Assembly (NCBI GenBank): GCA_009785115.1
Contig: WQWY01000010.1
Span: 25,940 to 89,939 of the forward strand
DNA: 64,000 nucleotides
Reading direction: 5' to 3'
Origin: Micrococcales bacterium
GTDB taxonomy: Bacteria > Actinomycetota > Actinomycetes > Actinomycetales > Cellulomonadaceae
Shown here: positions 62,994-64,000 of the stretch, one piece after another
Layout: each line of letters opens with the position of its first letter
Numbering within the stretch: the stretch's first letter is position 1
Program-made: the position numbers and the translations under genes
The notes under the pieces: model-generated
The model's input: the letters and a program-made list of their open reading frames with translations, nothing else
Told to the model about the DNA's origin: nothing
Databases searched by the model: none

Positions 62994-64000
62994 CTCAACA
63001 CGCCTTCCAGCTCTGCTTCTTTCACTCTGACAGGATTCATGTCTGTGTTGAGAACCCGCAACTGGATCCCTCCACCTGTTCGTCCGAAGCCTGGGGCAAC
63101 CTCGCTGATCTCGATGCGCCATCCGTCTGGCAGGTGTCCGGTCAACTGGTACTGATGGTAGGGCTGATCGAGGGAGGCGATAGGCAAGGATCTCTGTTCG
63201 AAACTTGCCGGGATTCCGTCTGGCCGCAGTCCGAGATACTTACCCCTGTCGTCACCGATGCGGTCGAGGTGGGGTCCGTAGTCGTGAATGAAAGCCTCAA
63301 CGTCATGGTAGCGGATGATGCTCCCGGGGGCCGCGCCGGCGTTGGGCGGGTAGTGGTCCCAGTTGTCGGCGCCGTGTTCGACATAGCGCTGCTCGTACTG
63401 CTCTTTGGTCAGTGGTGTGCCGTCGGTGTTCCTGCCGTATGGCGCGCCGGGGTCTGCCACGAGGCGACCTGTGTCGGGGTGCACGGTCCCTGAGGCAATC
63501 GGGTCGTCGCGCAGCATTCCGTGGGCGGGCAGGGGCTCTCCGTACCTGGGGTTCATCGGGCCGGGGTCTGGCATCCGTTCCCAGCCTGTGCCCGAGGCTG
63601 CCCCGGCGTTGATCGGGTCGTGGCCTGCGGCGATCCGCTCGGACACAGGCCCTAGTTGTGTGCCAGGCCCCCCGCCAGCACCGTTCCTCGGCACGCCTTG
63701 TCCGCCGTCGTAGTGAGGTGACGGGCCGCCGCCCCCGTGCGAGGCCTGGCCCCCTCCGCCCGGCGCGGCACCGCTGCCGTCTCCGGTGCTGGGTGTGGTC
63801 CCCGAGGTGCCCCCGGTGTCGCCCCGTGGACCTTCGGGACCGTGAGCAGCGCTGCCGCCACCCGCTGGTTGTCCTGCCGTGGAGGCTTGTGCCCCGTGGG
63901 TCGGCGCACCTCCCGGCCCGCCAGTGCTTGCGACTGTCCGGCCCGGAGCGTCAGCCTCGCTCGGACGTGCGCCGACCTGGGCGGGTTCTTCGACCCGCAC
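62990..64000 (-). CDS. TNT-domain toxin (NAD glycohydrolase), C-terminal 336 residues; 5' end outside the window
   Basis: The 3' part of a large toxin gene. About 150 residues of Gly/Pro/Ala-rich low complexity are followed by a TNT (tuberculosis necrotising toxin) domain in the last ~110 residues: LDRIGDDRGKYLGLRPDG, FEQRSLP, LDQPYHQYQL and APGFGRTGGGIQLRVL match the TNT consensus, including the conserved late GGG-Q. Such toxins hydrolyse NAD and kill rivals or host cells after export, often through type VII secretion. The export domain would lie to the right. ATGA overlap with the immunity gene supports a toxin-antidote pair. Confidence 0.82.
   Translation of the reverse strand: MRVEEPAQVGARPSEADAPGRTVASTGGPGGAPTHGAQASTAGQPAGGGSAAHGPEGPRGDTGGTSGTTPSTGDGSGAAPGGGGQASHGGGGPSPHYDGGQGVPRNGAGGGPGTQLGPVSERIAAGHDPINAGAASGTGWERMPDPGPMNPRYGEPLPAHGMLRDDPIASGTVHPDTGRLVADPGAPYGRNTDGTPLTKEQYEQRYVEHGADNWDHYPPNAGAAPGSIIRYHDVEAFIHDYGPHLDRIGDDRGKYLGLRPDGIPASFEQRSLPIASLDQPYHQYQLTGHLPDGWRIEISEVAPGFGRTGGGIQLRVLNTDMNPVRVKEAELEGVLR

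Overview
This window is a 64 kb piece of a very GC-rich actinobacterial chromosome. Most start codons are ATG or GTG, many genes overlap as ATGA or GTGA, and several gene orders are actinobacterial: tilS-hpt-ftsH; rhomboid-crgA-DUF881-class E sortase-glutamine amidotransferase; fhaA-fhaB-pstP-rodA-pbpA-pknA-pknB followed upstream by tRNA-Leu; and ramB divergent from aceA-aceB. The closest fit is order Micrococcales, possibly a Cellulomonas-, Oerskovia- or Sanguibacter-like organism; that placement is inferred from gene order and was not tested by a search. No stretch longer than about 300 bases lacks a gene.

Left third (1-25580). A left-facing housekeeping run (ftsH fragment, hpt, tilS, zinc metalloprotease, flavoprotein) is followed by a glycosyltransferase and a giant 1548-residue membrane protein that is an internal tandem duplication. 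Next come pheA, an orphan DUF4041/T5orf172 (GIY-YIG) gene in locally AT-richer DNA, a lipid kinase, mutY, a group of Pro-rich DUF4190 membrane proteins (two with a septum-formation-type domain, one with a transglutaminase-like domain), an LCP ligase, exonuclease III, an ABC exporter pair, glpK and N-acetylglutamate synthase.

Middle (25555-41900). clpB lies under a HAIR-like inverted repeat. It is followed by stress and signalling genes: a PAS-GAF-SpoIIE phosphatase, a single polypeptide carrying SpoIIE-like, HATPase and STAS modules, two overlapping GGDEF proteins, a universal stress protein and two enzymes of amine or aldehyde metabolism. Cyclophilin and rhomboid genes close the section.

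Cell-wall and division section (42032-53954). crgA, DUF881, class E sortase, a 51-residue membrane protein and a pabA/trpG-type amidotransferase face right. The seven-gene Ser/Thr kinase, cell-wall synthesis and FHA operon faces left, with nearly every junction overlapping. A 162-bp element with perfect 25-bp terminal inverted repeats sits exactly between the small membrane protein and pabA.

Right end (53955-64000). Four consecutive stem-loops follow tRNA-Leu(CAG). A rearranged zone then holds two copies of a membrane-protein gene, a chimeric remnant containing the ramB 3' end, and a Fic gene whose upstream region carries two matched 28-bp inverted-repeat operators. The glyoxylate shunt (ramB, aceA, aceB) follows. 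The window ends in the 3' part of a TNT-type NAD-glycohydrolase toxin gene overlapping a probable immunity gene. The strongest candidates for undescribed biology are the pabA-leader element, the Fic operators with the flanking duplications, the fused membrane protein and the toxin-immunity pair.
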